From Silene latifolia (taxonomy: Eukaryota > Streptophyta > Magnoliopsida > Caryophyllales > Caryophyllaceae), in NCBI RefSeq assembly GCF_048544455.1, contig NC_133526.1:8076001-8140000 (forward strand): DNA of 64,000 bases, given 5' to 3'. This document shows positions 9,792-22,373 of this stretch, piece after piece (the first letter of the stretch is position 1; each line of letters begins with the position of its first letter). Made by a program: the position numbers and the translations under genes. A model generated the notes under the pieces. That model worked only from the letters and a program-made list of their open reading frames with translations, ran no database searches and was not told the origin of the DNA.

Positions 9792-12152
9792 GAAATTGCA
9801 CGGTACAACGGTTGTACCTCAGAATTACCGAAGAAAAATAGCACATAGACTGGAATTTGGACAAAAAAAAATGAAAACCAGAAGTGTATTATAGAGCCAA
9901 TTTGCAAGGGTAGGTTTATGTCAGCCGTGCAGAAGATCTAAGATCTAAAATTTGTGAGCTTAATTAGGACCATATATTGTCAGAAATTCCCATCCTTGCT
10001 ACTCGTATATGTAAATAATAATTGAAATAATTACCTTAACGCAAATTAGAGTATAAGACCGTCATACGGTGCGACCAGTTAAAAAGCGGCTATTTTTGTT
10101 ACTTCATATGTGAGCATGTTTTATTATTGTAAAATGATTATCACCATTTATAATAAAATGGTCATTTTTTTTATACGCTGCACCATAGGATGGCTTTAAA
10201 CTATTATCAATATGTCTCACTTGTGACGGGTCAAGTATCAACCACATGGATAAATATGCATAGAGAATCACAAATGACTTGTCTTTATCCTCTCATATGA
10301 ATTTTATTTGGCCCGTCACAAGCTTGTGACGAATATCAACCGTGACAAATGAAAATTTGTGAACTATTATTACCTTAAATTAGGGTTACAATAGTGAAAA
10401 ATAAAATGCAAGGGTTATTTATTGAAATGCGTGCGTAGTGGGGGGTAGTGTTATTAAAGAGAGTGTAGAGATGAGCAGGATTGAGGTTCATCTATGGGTC
10501 ATCTACGTTGACATTTTGTTTAGAAAACTGAGCTGACTTGATTCACAATTTAATGATGGACTTGGAGTATCAGCAATATTCAGCATTCAGCAGCAGATGT
10601 TTTGAGGCTGTGTTCTCAGAAGTTGCGTTGACTTCTTTCGTAAAGTTCATAGATTATGTGGAACGAAAAGTTAACATAACTCATAAGGTCAATGCTAACT
10701 CTTACAAAAATTAATGTTTACTCTTTCCAAAACGGACTGCTCCAACTTACTATAAACTTTACACTTTTATGGATGGGTTAAATTGAATTTGGATGGGTTA
10801 AATTGGATGAATTTCATTTGGTTTAATACCCAGTATTAATTTTGATTTCAGTTCGATTTCATTTGGGGTTGATTGTGGATCGACTATGCTTAATACCATA
10901 TTAGCTTAGTTCCAAATCATAATATTATTGATTGAGGTTCATTGGTGCGTAAAGTAAGGCTGGTCAAAAAGGGTTGAGTTTACAGCGCGTGGTCAATGGT
11001 TTTTCGTGAGTCTTTTAATAGAGTTATAATGGTTTGTTTGATCTGAAATTTGGTGTGTAGGTAGAGGGGAGTGCAACGTAAGTGGTAGCATTGTTGTTTG
11101 TGGTGGTTGTTATTTGCAAGTTGGAAGTGGTGGTTCGAGGGAAATTGAATTGGAGGGAAAAACAAAACTGAAAAGTCCAAGTAGGTTTTCACGTGCGGAA
11201 CACTTAAGTGACCGGAAATGCTCCACATAAGGCCACCTTTGACCTCTGTGTTGACAACCCCTGGAAAGCCTGTACTCTCACCTTTCCAACGAGTCCAAGA
11301 ACACCTCAAACCGACCTCGTTAGGTATCTCAAACATCGACTGAAAGTCACCACATTGCAAGTAGTCAGGAAATGATTTAGGTTGTCGGAATCCTGCTATA
11401 AAGTCGTGTTTGACAAAAAAAATTTTATTAAAGGTTGTGTTTGACAAACTTTTTTTTTAAAGGTGGTGTTAGAATTTTTTTTTAAAGGTCGTGTTTAAAA
11501 AAAAAAACAAAAAAAAAACTTAACTTTTTGCCATTCTGGTGAAATTATGAATATTGAGGTCTCATCTTTGGGAAATGCACGCCAAAAGAACTTACACATT
11601 TTCGGCCTGCACCTAAGACTGGGAATAAACCTAACCTCGGCGGTTATGAGGAAAGCCCCTCTGATGTCTAATTCAGTTTTTGGGTTCACTAGGGCAACCA
11701 GGTGTGACTTATATTGAGGCGATTATTATAGTGAGAGAAAGTGGTTAGAGATTAAATACCTTGTAAGGTGAATAATGATTCTTTTTTATAGAAAGCAAAT
11801 GTACGGACTGAGGGTGCCTACGTGGAGGTTCCACGTGACCTCGTCTTTACTGCTGACTTGTCATGGAGCAGGAATTCTGGACATCGGTTGTGGCTGAATT
11901 CCATCTCCGTCCTTAGCTCGTCATGGGTCTAGGCCTCGGCTGCTCATGGCGTCGAGCATTCCTTAGCTATTTGGATACCTTGTCTTGAGCTCTTGGGCCA
12001 TGGTAGGAGTCCTATGGGCTTTGGGTCCAATGATTTGGGCCTAATTTGCGCGACTTCTCATTATTAAGTTTGTGAGAAAATGTATTTTAAGAGATTTACC
12101 GTGGATTAATAGAAAGGATAATAATTTTTCTATCAAAATGGAATTCAATCCG
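9792..12152. other. Gene-free intergenic DNA with MITE remnants
   Basis: No gene is recognised. 10205-10345 has the paired TTGTGACGGG / CCCGTCACAAG ends of a small inverted-repeat element. 10975-11480 has a minus-strand frame with no recognisable domain and is probably chance. 11500-12060 holds neither long frames nor clear repeats. Confidence 0.5.
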
Positions 12153-12354
12153 TCTCATTATAGACAGTCACTATCCGTCTATAGCTATAGACGGATAAGC
12201 TATAGACGGATAGTGACTCTTTCACAAAAATAAATTGGGAGGGTCAGTGGCGGTATTCATTTCCCACCCACTTACACTACCCACTTTCAATATTTGTGAC
12301 AGGACACAATTTGTCTATAACTATAGACAAATAGTGTCCGTCTATAATGAGAAT
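12153..12354. mobile_element. MITE with long TIRs (TCTCATTATAGAC family)
   Basis: Both ends begin TCTCATTATAGAC on opposite strands. The inverted repeat continues ~50 bp with internal TATAGACGGATA palindromes. The 12566 and 23298 elements share the ends. No coding capacity. Confidence 0.7.
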
Positions 12355-12565
12355 TTGTGAATTAAATTTTGAAAGGAATGAAAGGCTTTTGAGTCTTGAC
12401 CATTACCCCCTATTATTTGGGACTTTACGTGAGAATTCTTGAGTCCCGTGTCATGAGACTGCGGTCTGCGGCACCGGCTGGTGGCTATTCACTATTTTAG
12501 TGCTTTTTAGTTTTTACTCACTATTAAAAATGAAAAACACTTCAGACAAAACATTAAAACAAACA

Positions 12566-12745
12566 CAAATTCTCATTATAGACGGACACTATCCGTCTAT
12601 ACGTATAGACGGATACCACTTTTCCTCACAAAATACCCATTTTGCCATAAAGTGGAAAGCACATGGGGTGCCCCACCTTGTCCCCCTACCCATTTTATTA
12701 GAGGTCTTTACCCGTCTGTTCGCTCCACCCGTCTATACCAAGACC
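12566..12745. mobile_element. MITE, second member of the TCTCATTATAGAC family
   Basis: The left end is TCTCATTATAGACGGACACTA with the internal TATAGACGGATA palindrome. The right end (CCCGTCTATACCAAGACC) is more diverged. The interior shares the CCCATTTTATTAGAGG-like body with a fragment at 22616-22740. Confidence 0.55.
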
Positions 12746-13237
12746 TACTGTAAAACAAAACTAAACTTCAAAAGACAAAACATTGACACTATTCAACTCA
12801 GCAATTGCCCAAAGCTTATCCCAGATTTTGAATCTGACTTGTGCTCTCCTGTAACTTCGTTATTTTATATGAATATTTCCAAATAAAGCAAAAAAGAGTG
12901 GAAAAAAAGAAGATAAAAAGAGCCCCTTATTCTTATCATTGTCATCATTACTAACATCACTTAAAATTGCAATTAACTCATTATTGTGTAGGTCACCGAA
13001 TAGAATAGAGATGTTTTAAATCGGTTTCACAAGTATAGTGCTCTAAATAGGGGCGAATATAGGAATAAAATTTTAGAATAGCGAATTTTTCTAATACGAG
13101 TATTGTTTTATACTCATGTTAAAGTCCATGTATAAGAATTTTGGGTAGCAAAAATCGATAATTTTAATCTTTTGAAATTTTGGGATGCGAGTGCTACCCT
13201 TTGCTACTAACTAGGTTCCCCTCTAGCTCTAATTCGA

Positions 13238-13377
13238 AGAGGTCTTAGTATAGTGGTTAAGTATTGAGATATCGTGAGTCTTGACAATAGGCCACCAATT
13301 CGAATTCCCCTCCCCCTTATATTTCACTGGTCTTGTGACCCTCTTAAATAAGAATGTTGCTGTCAAAAAAAAAAAAA
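13238..13377 (+). mobile_element. SINE-like element
   Basis: Pol III box A-like TAGTATAGTGGTTAAGTA near 13247 and box B-like CAATTCGAATTCCCC near 13297, ~50 bp apart. A tRNA-unrelated body and a poly(A) tail at 13365-13377 follow. Diverged; family not assigned. Target duplications are not clear. Confidence 0.5.
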
Positions 13378-13828
13378 TAAGAATGTTTGCATATGCTTTT
13401 ACCCTTTTTTTCTTCTTTGGCAATTGAAATTTCAATCAAAGTTTGTAACGGTCAATCCATCTTTATTCAATTGTCAAAAGATTCTAGCTTTAAAGAAAAT
13501 TTTGTCTTGCCATCTTTATTAACTAATAATAATAATAATAATAATAAAATACTATAGTAAAAAGCAACGGTTACAGTTAAAAGAATTTCAAAACACAAAA
13601 ATTATAGATTTGAGTAGGGATAAAAATGGAGCCTTATATACAGCATATGGATGCTCTACATTAATGATTCTTCTTCAAAAAAAATTAAACATAATTACAT
13701 CAAAAATTACCACATTTTTTTACTATCACATTTTGTGTTCTTACCTATGAATATCAACTTATAGTTCAGGGGTTCGTTGAATACAAATTCTTATTTGTGA
13801 CGAGCATATCCGTCACAAACTACTTGTG

Positions 13829-14619
13829 ATGGGTAGAAATCTTTTTTTACTTCACTTCTCTACTTCACTGTTTCTCGGTCTTTTCTTCTGTTCAACAGCA
13901 ACTGTCCAAAGAGACATCACTACGCCTTTAACAACATCTCCAACCCTGAACTCGAATCCCATTCCTGAAAAACCAGAAACATGGGACCCATTCACGACTC
14001 CAACCCCGTCTTCTGGTACAAGCTGGTGCATTGCCAGTGAAACTGCAGGTCAGGCAGCATTGCAGACAGCATTGGATTACGCTTGTGGAAAAGGTGGTGC
14101 GGACTGTACTGCCATACAGCCAGGCGGTAGATGTTACAATCCGAGTAGTCTTTATGATCACGCTTCTTACGCTTTCAACGATTACTACCAGAAGAATCCA
14201 ATCCCTAACAGTTGTAATTTTGGCGGAACTGCTGTCATTACCACCATTGATCCAAGTATGTTTCACTTTTTAGCTTTCCTGAAAATCGTCTGAAAATCCC
14301 TAACAGTTGTAATTTTTTTTTCTGTTCTGATATTTCAGGTTCTCGAGCATGCGAGTATCCCCCGACAAGGTATATATAAAACATCATAACAAATTATCGT
14401 CTGAAAATCGATTGTTGCTGTATTAATGATCCTAATGCTTGTTTTTTTTTTTTTTTTGGGTAATGCAGCATAAGTTCATCAGTGCTAGACACAGCAAACC
14501 AGAACGGTTCGACAGTGTTTGGTATCGGACCATCAAATTCAGCAATGAATCTCGTTAACAAAGTTGCACATCTTTACGGATTAATCTGCTTGTTATTTCT
14601 TCTGCTCAGAAATGATTGA
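13829..14619 (+). CDS. Plasmodesmata callose-binding protein-like (X8/CBM43 domain), likely GPI-anchored
   Basis: Three exons (13829-14255, 14339-14369, 14469-14619) join in frame to 202 aa. The N-terminus is a signal peptide (LFLLHFSTSLFLGLFFCSTA). A Pro/Thr-rich linker follows, then an X8 domain from SWCIASETAGQ through LDYACGKGGADCTAIQPGGR, CYNPSSLYDHASYAFNDYYQ, NSCNFGGTA and DPSSRACEYP, with the expected six cysteines. The C-terminus is hydrophobic (LYGLICLLFLLL) after a small-residue stretch, typical of a GPI signal. X8 proteins of this kind bind callose at plasmodesmal necks. Donors are GTATGT and GTATAT; acceptors TTTCAG and TGCAG. Length and layout fit the PDCB family, though X8-only GPI proteins have many members. 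The ATG lies in a GTCACAA...TTGTGATGGG stretch that looks like a MITE end. Confidence 0.85.
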
Positions 14620-14837
14620 TTATTAAGTGAAGTTGATCATATCGAAAGGTGGTTAATAAACTTTCAGAAGCCGAGTTTAGTTCATTAGATATATAGGGTT
14701 ACCATGTAGAAAAATATGTGCGATGATCTCATGTTTTAATATGGGTGTTCATTCCTAGATCTTTGAACCGTCTTGCACACAACATTGCAAGAAGGGTTCG
14801 TCTGTTGTAATAGGTACCTTTCTTAATTATCCAACTG

Positions 14838-14838
14838 T

Positions 14839-14880
<42 letters not shown>
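14838..14880 (+). repeat. Poly(A) tract
   Basis: About 42 A residues, some 220 bp past the X8 gene stop. It could be the tail of a decayed retroposon or simple sequence. No associated element is recognised. Confidence 0.6.
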
Positions 14881-14882
<2 letters not shown>

Positions 14883-16375
14883 AGAGTTTGTTGTTAAAGA
14901 TCATCTCCATTATCAAAAGAAATCAAGGCTTTTTATATATTGGGTGAATGTTTAAATTTCATTATGAGGTAATCTAACGACTTACGAGTAGAAATTATTT
15001 TAAAAAAGAAATAAATTGGTAAAATGAAAAGTCACAAATAATACTTCCTCTGTATATTTTCCATTCACCTTCCACCCATGAGCTCCCACCACCTATGACA
15101 CCCTTCCATAATTCACGATGCCCTCTGACCACCCATAATGACGCCAAACCGCCTGCAGCGACTATAAGATCTCTCCATCGTACAACATCCTCTCCAACAC
15201 CAGTCCAACAAAATGCCTGAACTTTCAAAGGTGTTTTGGAGTTTCATTGGCCGACTTCATAGGAAACAATAAGCCTAGCAAACATTACAAAGAATGAAAT
15301 ACAGCTAAAACACAGGGCATAATCAGGTCAGTACCCAAAATCTTCCCCCTTTTCCAAATAAACATTATTAAGAATCGATATGAGACTAATCAACTCGTCC
15401 ACTACAGTTCAGGAGAAACCAGCCAGTCGAGTATTACGTAAATCTATTGAAACATAAAGCAGAGGAAACATAGAAGACAATTACTGGTACCTCTTTCAGT
15501 TATCTTAGGGAAATACCACAACCATTTTCCCAACAAAGAAATTTTCTTATGAATCCGATACATCAAACCTAAGCGGCCATCTCTTTCAAATGACAAAGAA
15601 CCTCCCAAATGACCAAATAATCCTTTTTAGAGTCGCTAGTTCTTGACCGGACAACAAAAACTTCCTCATAATTCTTTCAAGACAATTTGCTATGCTACTG
15701 AAAGTTTCAGTAGCAATAAATAATACTCCTATAGCAGTGACGAACAAAGGTAGGATCATAGTTGCCAAGCACTTCAACTACTACAATAGTTGAGTAGGGA
15801 AATAATACCGCAGATATACTTTTTGAAAAACTGCTTCGAATATACTAATGATTAGGAGAAAAGTAAACAGGGTAACAATAGTATAAAACCACCTCTAAGA
15901 TCTTATGATCAAACCATCTTATACAAAATTTTAAGGAAATATTTTACCTAATTACCAATCCCTCTGTAATTGGTGACAAACTGACAAATACCTGTTAACA
16001 ATCCATAACTAAGTCTTTAACGTGGATTAAACCAACCCATACGTATTTGAAACAAAGCTGAAAATGAGCGCATTTAGAGATATTCTAGTTCCACCAAATT
16101 TAAGCTGATTATTATCATAAACTTGGCCCTCTAGTAGTTTTGATTAATGCTAAAGTCAGTCTAAAAGGTTCACAGCAAATCCAGGTCGACCTAGATCAGC
16201 ATTTTAAACGCTCAGGATGTTGTACAAGACCAACTTATCTGATGCTAGAAGCTAAGCTTGATGAAGTTTCAATGTGAAAAAAAAAAAACACAAAAAATAG
16301 CTAAAATTACTAGCCAAACAGCACAAGACAAGGTCTTTTCATACTGCGATGCCAACTCGAAAACCCAAATGGAAT
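14881..16375. other. Gene-free DNA downstream of two convergent genes
   Basis: 3' flank of both the X8 gene and the PRPP synthetase gene. A 77-codon minus frame at 14995-15228 is Trp/Gly-rich but has no recognised domain. I see no other structure. Confidence 0.5.
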
Positions 16376-19300
16376 TCAAATTTGAAGAGCATCGGAAATT
16401 GATCCAGCAAGACTCAGAACTTCAAATGGAGCTTTATCTTGAATAGCCTTTACAGTGCGAGGGCAAGAATCTGTTATCCAGAAGTAACTAAATGCTACCT
16501 CTGAACCTGTCAATGTACAGCAACCAGAAAACATTGTAAGGATCGTTGAAATACAACATCTGTGTGAAAAGTCACTGCAAAGCTCGAGTTATTACCATCA
16601 TTTTTGTGAGTAAAACGCTCAAAAGAGCGCTTAGGAAATACAGCATGTGTAACATAGGCGCTAACCTTCGCTGCACCATGTGCTTTCAATACTTTCTGAA
16701 AGATCAAACATGAAGTCGAGATGTAAAACAAATGAAAGAAATAGTCAATCAAGTTATTTTAATCTACATGCATTATTATTGCCATGGTCAAGAAATCATT
16801 GGCTAGTCAGTAGCGAATAACCATAATACTCGTATGTATACTATGCCCACTATAAAAAAGAGTTAAACCAGTGAGCCACTCTTTTTTTCTTTTATATCAC
16901 TCTCGGTAAATCTATATTTGTTTTTAGATCAGTCCTTTATGTAAGCAAGTACGATTGGGGAAGAGAGTAACCACACAAAACATGCCTAAAAAGAATACGT
17001 AAACAACTAATAGCGTCTTTATATAGCATTTGAGGAGATGTAAGCAACAAAGGGTGTGTTTGGATAGCATTCGAGGAGGGAAAGGGAGGGCAGGGAGATG
17101 GAAGGAAGGGAAGGGGAGGGGGAATGGAGCAAGGGAGTTCCCCTTCCAAATCTTTCCTATGTTGGAGGGATTTTGGTTAGACTTGGAGGAGGAGAAATGG
17201 ATCCCACAATTCCGCTCACCCCAATTTGCTAAGCAAAAAAAACAAGTTTTTACCCATCCCCTTCAATTCTCTCCATCCAAACAAGCCCTAAATGGGATAG
17301 GGACAGTAGGATGCGTTAATACATAGGATGTAATGATGCATTGTGCAATATATAGCAGCATCCTAACATTATCCAAAAATTCTTCCATGGCCAATTTGTA
17401 GCAAAATCTATACCCACTTGACATATCCTACAAGAAATCAACATAAAAATGGCAACAAACACGAATGCACATTACATGAAAATATTTTAAGCTCGCCAAG
17501 AAGAACACAGTATTACACCTAATGTGTACCAATTAAACATAATATACCTGGCATTCAATGAGAGTGCCTCCAGATTGTACCAAATCGTCAACGATTACAA
17601 CATGATATCCAGCAGGGTTACCCTCCTTAACCCTAACAATTCTCTTGTCACCTTCACGGACTTTAGTACATATAACCTAGTGATTAAAAACAAGAAACAT
17701 AACTTTCCCGAGGTAGAATACGAAAGGGAACACAGATAAGAACAATAGTAATTAAAAAACCAACCGTAGGATAATGATCCAGCTGCTTGTGGAATCGCTT
17801 CCATGCTCCATCGTCTGGAAATGCAATTACTATCTGGGTATTATTTGTAGAAGACATACCATCAGCACAAAGTCCATAGTAATAAGCTAAAAAATCAAGA
17901 ATTACTTTCTACAACTGGAAAAAGATAATACTTGTGAAAGTTCATAGCATCAGTATTTTAATAGAAACAATTGCAACAAGTGTAGCAACCTTGTTAGCCT
18001 CAGGGAGTTCCTGAAGACGCTGCTTCAACAGAGGAATCCCGGTTTCAAAACACGGCAGCACATGGTCACCAAAATAAAATCTTTCCTGCAAACAGATAAC
18101 AAACTTGCTTTCAAAATAAAGAAAAAAAGTTCTTTCCACCCAAAAAAGCATCTTTGGCCTCTATAATCATAATCATAAAACAAGGTACAGGAAATCCATT
18201 AAAGGCTTGCCTTACCGCCCACAATTACTGCACCCTTGTTCAGAATCAGTATTCCACCATACTATCTATAATTTTATTGCATGAGGACTCATTCATAAAT
18301 ATAAGATCAATTCAAGATCCAAAAAACAGGGACACATAATACGAAAGATTGGAGTAGGGGCTGTATATACAATGTCATCGTTCCGACTGAAAACTTCTTC
18401 GTATAAGAAACATATACTTAACATTGAAAGAGGTCCAATTAAATCATGACTTACACGTTGTAGAGAATCAGTACAAACAAGTGTAGAATAAGCACATATT
18501 ACACACACCACAAGCTCAGGAAATGGGGAGGAAAAAATGTTTCTTAGATTCAAATAAGATAACATGCTTTCGCATTAACCTCCAACCCCCAAGTCCCCAA
18601 AATTCGCTAGTCCTTTCATCCAAATAGTTAGTCAAATTTTAACAAAATTTTCTATTTTTGTCAAATGAACACATTTACAGAAATAATTTTCACTTTAAAG
18701 AAATAATTCTGCTCTTTAAATCTCCGAGAAATAAAATTATATACCCGCCAAAGCAACTCAGTGACTCTTTTGCCCAACTCCCTTGCCAAACTAAGTACAT
18801 TTCAGGCCTCACAAAAAAAACAAAAAACATTTTCACAGTTGTAATAAATGCAAAAGACTTGCAATATTCTTTGTACTTCATCATCTTTGCATTTCAGATC
18901 ATTAAATTAAAACATCAAATTAAGAAAGGGAAAACTTTGTGCTGCATACTTGCATGATATGTAGATTAATATAAAAGGAAAAAAGCAAATGAACCACCAC
19001 ACTGAACTTATCAATCAATAAGCCTCAAGGGTCGGATTGTGGAAGTCACCTGTAGAGCATGTATATCATATACAACAATGCTAGTTGGGCCACCCCTTGA
19101 TACAGGAATATTGGACAATAACCTCGCCATTGTAAAAGCTGTAGCAACATCACCCTCCTCTTCCATACGCTCAAAGGAACCGGTTGGGAAAAAGGGCAAG
19201 ACCAATGTGAAGGACGCAACGAATAGCCGAGGAAGTGCATATATGACAGAGAGTTGTTCAAAAATGACTTCAGGTTTGCTGAAAGATGCCAAAAAAGCCA

Positions 19301-20678
19301 CGTGATGGCCTCTTATTTCTTGTGCATCATTTATGAAAAGATTTGGAAATCCATCATCGAAACTCCTGCCATATAATGCAATATAATGAGTTAATCCAGT
19401 TAGAAAACAGCAAACCCGTTGTTTTTCCGCATAACATAAATTCCGCCTCTCTCATGTGTGGTTCCATACTTCCATATAAATAGATTGGCAAATACTTGGG
19501 TATATTGTTAGCAATGATCAGTACAGCCAACGGAACAGTTTGTTTCGACTATAACAACTGGTTAATGTAATGAGTACTTCAGCAGATTGTTAATGTCAAC
19601 ACTACACACTACGACATTCAGAGAAAGGCAATAAATACAGAAGACAAAAATTTCACTTTGATTGCCGAAAAAATAACTGACAAGCACGAACACGGCTTAA
19701 AACTTTCAGAAAAAAAAAAAAACTCCAACCCAAAAAGATGTCTCATTTTTAAGTGTCCAACGCTGAACAATTAGGGGCGAGTTTATCAATTTAGAAGCCA
19801 AGGAGTAATCTGACTCGGTGCGAATTGGTTTTGGGATGAAACCTCCTTGAACTTATAAAGTTGACGTCTCTCCTACTCGTGGGAGCGGCAAAAGCCCAAG
19901 CGTGAAATTTAACAGACTCTCTATCTCAGTCTCAGCAATAAACAAGTTTAGATAAAAGAAGCAGAATTCGAAAGCTCGTCAAATGTTTTGGGCTGAAACA
20001 TAAACTCTTATAAAACTCAGCAAAAATTACACATAAGCTCGGATTAATGTATATGGTTGTACAATGCTTATTATACAACTGGTTGTATAGTAGTATTTGT
20101 GGAACAATGAGGAGCGAGTTTATCAATTTAAAAGCCAAAGAGTTATCCGGCCTAGTGCCAATTGGTTTTGGGCTGAAACCTCCTTGAACTTATGAAGTTG
20201 ACGGTCTCTCCGACTCGTGAAATTTAACAGACTCTTTATCTCAGTCTCAGCAATAACCAAGTTTAGATAAAAGAAGCAGAATTCGAAAGCTTGTCAAATG
20301 TTGCATCTCAAATTAATGACAGTTGTGAGGAGGAGCGTAAAGGGGAAAAAGAGATTCATAAGGTTTGATGAACAAATTCAATAATTCAAATTAATAAATG
20401 TAGAATTATATAAACACATGTAAATAAATGAAGTGCATAACATAGCAGTACCTCCGTCTCAATCATTTGTTTACCATTAATTAAAATAGGCATCACAAAG
20501 AATTAAAAAAAAAAAAAAAAAAAAGTAAAGTAAAGAAAGAATTAAAAAGAAGAAGGAAGGACCTCCAGGAAATGGATTGAAGTTGGATGAGGGGAGATTG
20601 AGCGGCGACTTTGGAAGCGAGATCTAGGGCTTCTTCACAGTAGAACAACAGTATTTTCTTCTGGTTGGGTTTCTCCAT
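16376..20678 (-). CDS. PRS4: Ribose-phosphate pyrophosphokinase (PRPP synthetase), plant PRS3/PRS4 class
   Basis: Makes PRPP from ribose 5-phosphate and ATP for nucleotide, His and Trp synthesis. Seven exons (20563-20678, 19050-19365, 17990-18085, 17765-17833, 17548-17676, 16596-16695, 16376-16506) join in frame to 318 aa, all with GT-AG borders. Markers: [20 protein letters not shown] and [19 protein letters not shown], the flexible-region segment [31 protein letters not shown], and the PRPP-binding loop [18 protein letters not shown]. It ends [16 protein letters not shown]. No transit peptide precedes [21 protein letters not shown], so a cytosolic PRS4-like enzyme is favoured over plastid or mitochondrial forms. 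A GAA-repeat leader sits just upstream of the ATG. Introns contain a MITE (17051-17290) and a duplicated ~220-bp block. The gene looks intact. Confidence 0.93.
17051..17290. mobile_element. MITE in PRS intron 5 (TGTTTGGAT-ended family)
   Basis: Left end AGGGTGTGTTTGGAT, right end (reverse complement) TAGGGCTTGTTTGGAT. The body is purine-rich with GGAGGGAAAGGGAG blocks. Related copies lie at 24542-24782 and 57539-57775. No coding capacity. Confidence 0.65.
19767..20303. repeat. Direct duplication of a ~220-bp block in PRS intron 1
   Basis: 19767-19990 and 20104-20303 share a colinear sequence (GGGCGAGTTTATCAATTT... to ...TTCGAAAGCTCGTCAAATG). The second copy lacks ~20 bp around the GTGGGAGCGGCAAAAG segment. 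The 113-bp gap between them is unrelated. Confidence 0.8.
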
Positions 20679-21965
20679 CTTCTTCTTCTTCTTCTTCTCT
20701 TTCTGTATTTGTCTACTGTATACACTTACAATGGTGGCTGATGAATGATGTTTGTGGGTTTTGCTAACAGTAGTAACACTGAAGAGCTTTATTCATGAAT
20801 CAATAATGTAAAGAGTGGCGCTCATTCTGGGAATCTAATTCCCTACTTTGTGATTTTCTTAATTAAGCCGTCACCCTATTAGGACGACTCGCAAATTCAA
20901 TTTCCTCGTTTTTTTTCCGAATAAAAGTAGTCATAAAAACGATTTTGATGATGCAAAGAGAAAATATATATTATGAGTAGATCGGGCAAAAGTAACCCGG
21001 TTCGAACAGGTTTACCCGGGACCCGTAACTGATCCGAACTATATTATCTGAATGTGACCCGAAATCCAAATTGAACTGGCCTGACTCCAACAATCCAACA
21101 TCACCTGAGCTTTCTTGACCCATAACTGATCCGATCCAAAAATAAACCGATAAAATATAATCCTAATTGAATCGAAAAAACTTGAAATGACCTATTTTTT
21201 TTCTTATTCATCAACCCGAAAATGACCCTACGATCAGCTTGACCAAAACATACCCGACCAACAAACCCGAAACCCAAAATGACCCAACCCGACCCGAAAT
21301 CAATAAAAAAAACCCGAACTGATGTAGCCCAATTGATTCATTTGTCAGGTCTAATTATAAATATCATCTCTGGTGACTTTACCAATATGTTAATTAATAT
21401 TTGCATTCATTTTCAAATTGTTGTAAGTGTCTTTTATTGCTCGGTTTTATCACTTGCATATGCTCAAAAAACAAATAAAGTCTGAGTTTAGAGCATGTTT
21501 GGCCTCGATTCTTAAAAATGAGTTTTTGCTTTCCAAGTTTAATTTTTCAAAAATGTTTTTCAAAAGCAGAAGTAACAAAATGTTGCTTCTATTTCTATAG
21601 GCAAAAATATGGATTTTTGGCTTTTGAGAATTTTTTGTTTAACTTTTAGAAAATAGCATGTTTGGCCACAAAGTATTTTTGAGCCCGAAAACACCCTTTC
21701 AAGCGAGGCCAAACACTAAAACAAACACTTAATTAGCTCAAAAAAATGCACATATGGTAAAAACAAATAAAATATGAGATACTACATACGAATGATACGA
21801 TGTATATTCCCTTTTCTCTTAGAGGTACAAATGTACAATTATTACCACTTACACGCATTTTTTTTATTTTAGTTTTTTGATGTTTACTAGGAGTATCTCT
21901 TATCGATAGCTGGGGCAAAAGTTTGGCCTTTTCATTCGCAAGAGTCAGGAATCGAACCTTACCCC
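20679..21965. other. PRS upstream region and intergenic DNA
   Basis: The first ~25 bp is the GAA-repeat leader of the minus-strand PRS gene. 20990-21340 holds a degenerate CCCGA-rich stretch (ACCCGAAACCCAAAATGACC type), common in plant MITE remnants. No gene is recognised. Confidence 0.5.
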
Positions 21966-22373
21966 TAGGGTTGGGCACCGGTCCAAAACCGAACCGGACC
22001 GGAACCGTAAAAAATCTCGAACCGGAACCGGACCAGATTATAAAAATTACGGACCGACATTTGACCTGAAAAATTCCAGTCCAAGACCGGACCGGACCGG
22101 TTGGACCGAAATTAATTTTAGATGCCCACTTTTCAATTCCGGCCCATAAATCTGGACTAGTTGGACCGGAATAAGTAGGCCTTCAATGTATTTTTATTTA
22201 ATATTTTAAGGAAAAAAATAAAATAAAAATAATTATTGTCTTTCTGGTCCGGACCAGAAAATTCTGGTCCAAGACCGGACCGAAAACCGGAATATTAAAA
22301 AATGGTAGACCGGGGGCTGAACCGGAATTTTTAATTCCAGTCCCGATCCGAACCGAATTTTACCCATCCCTAG
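21966..22373. mobile_element. Non-autonomous inverted-repeat element rich in ACCGGACCGG
   Basis: Ends CTAGGGTTGGGCACCGG and, on the other strand, CTAGGGATGGGTAAAA. Many ACCGGACCGG/CCGGTCC words suggest multiple binding sites. The ends resemble hAT-type MITEs. A target duplication is not certain. Confidence 0.6.

Noticed and set aside
10980-11447. 155-codon minus-strand frame
   Set aside because: No recognisable domain, poly-T borders, no promoter or splice context; probably chance.
13238-13330. tRNA gene
   Set aside because: Box A and B are present but no cloverleaf pairing could be drawn, and a poly(A) tail follows; SINE-like instead.
14995-15228. 77-codon Trp/Gly-rich minus frame
   Set aside because: No domain, single short frame in the 3' flank of two genes.
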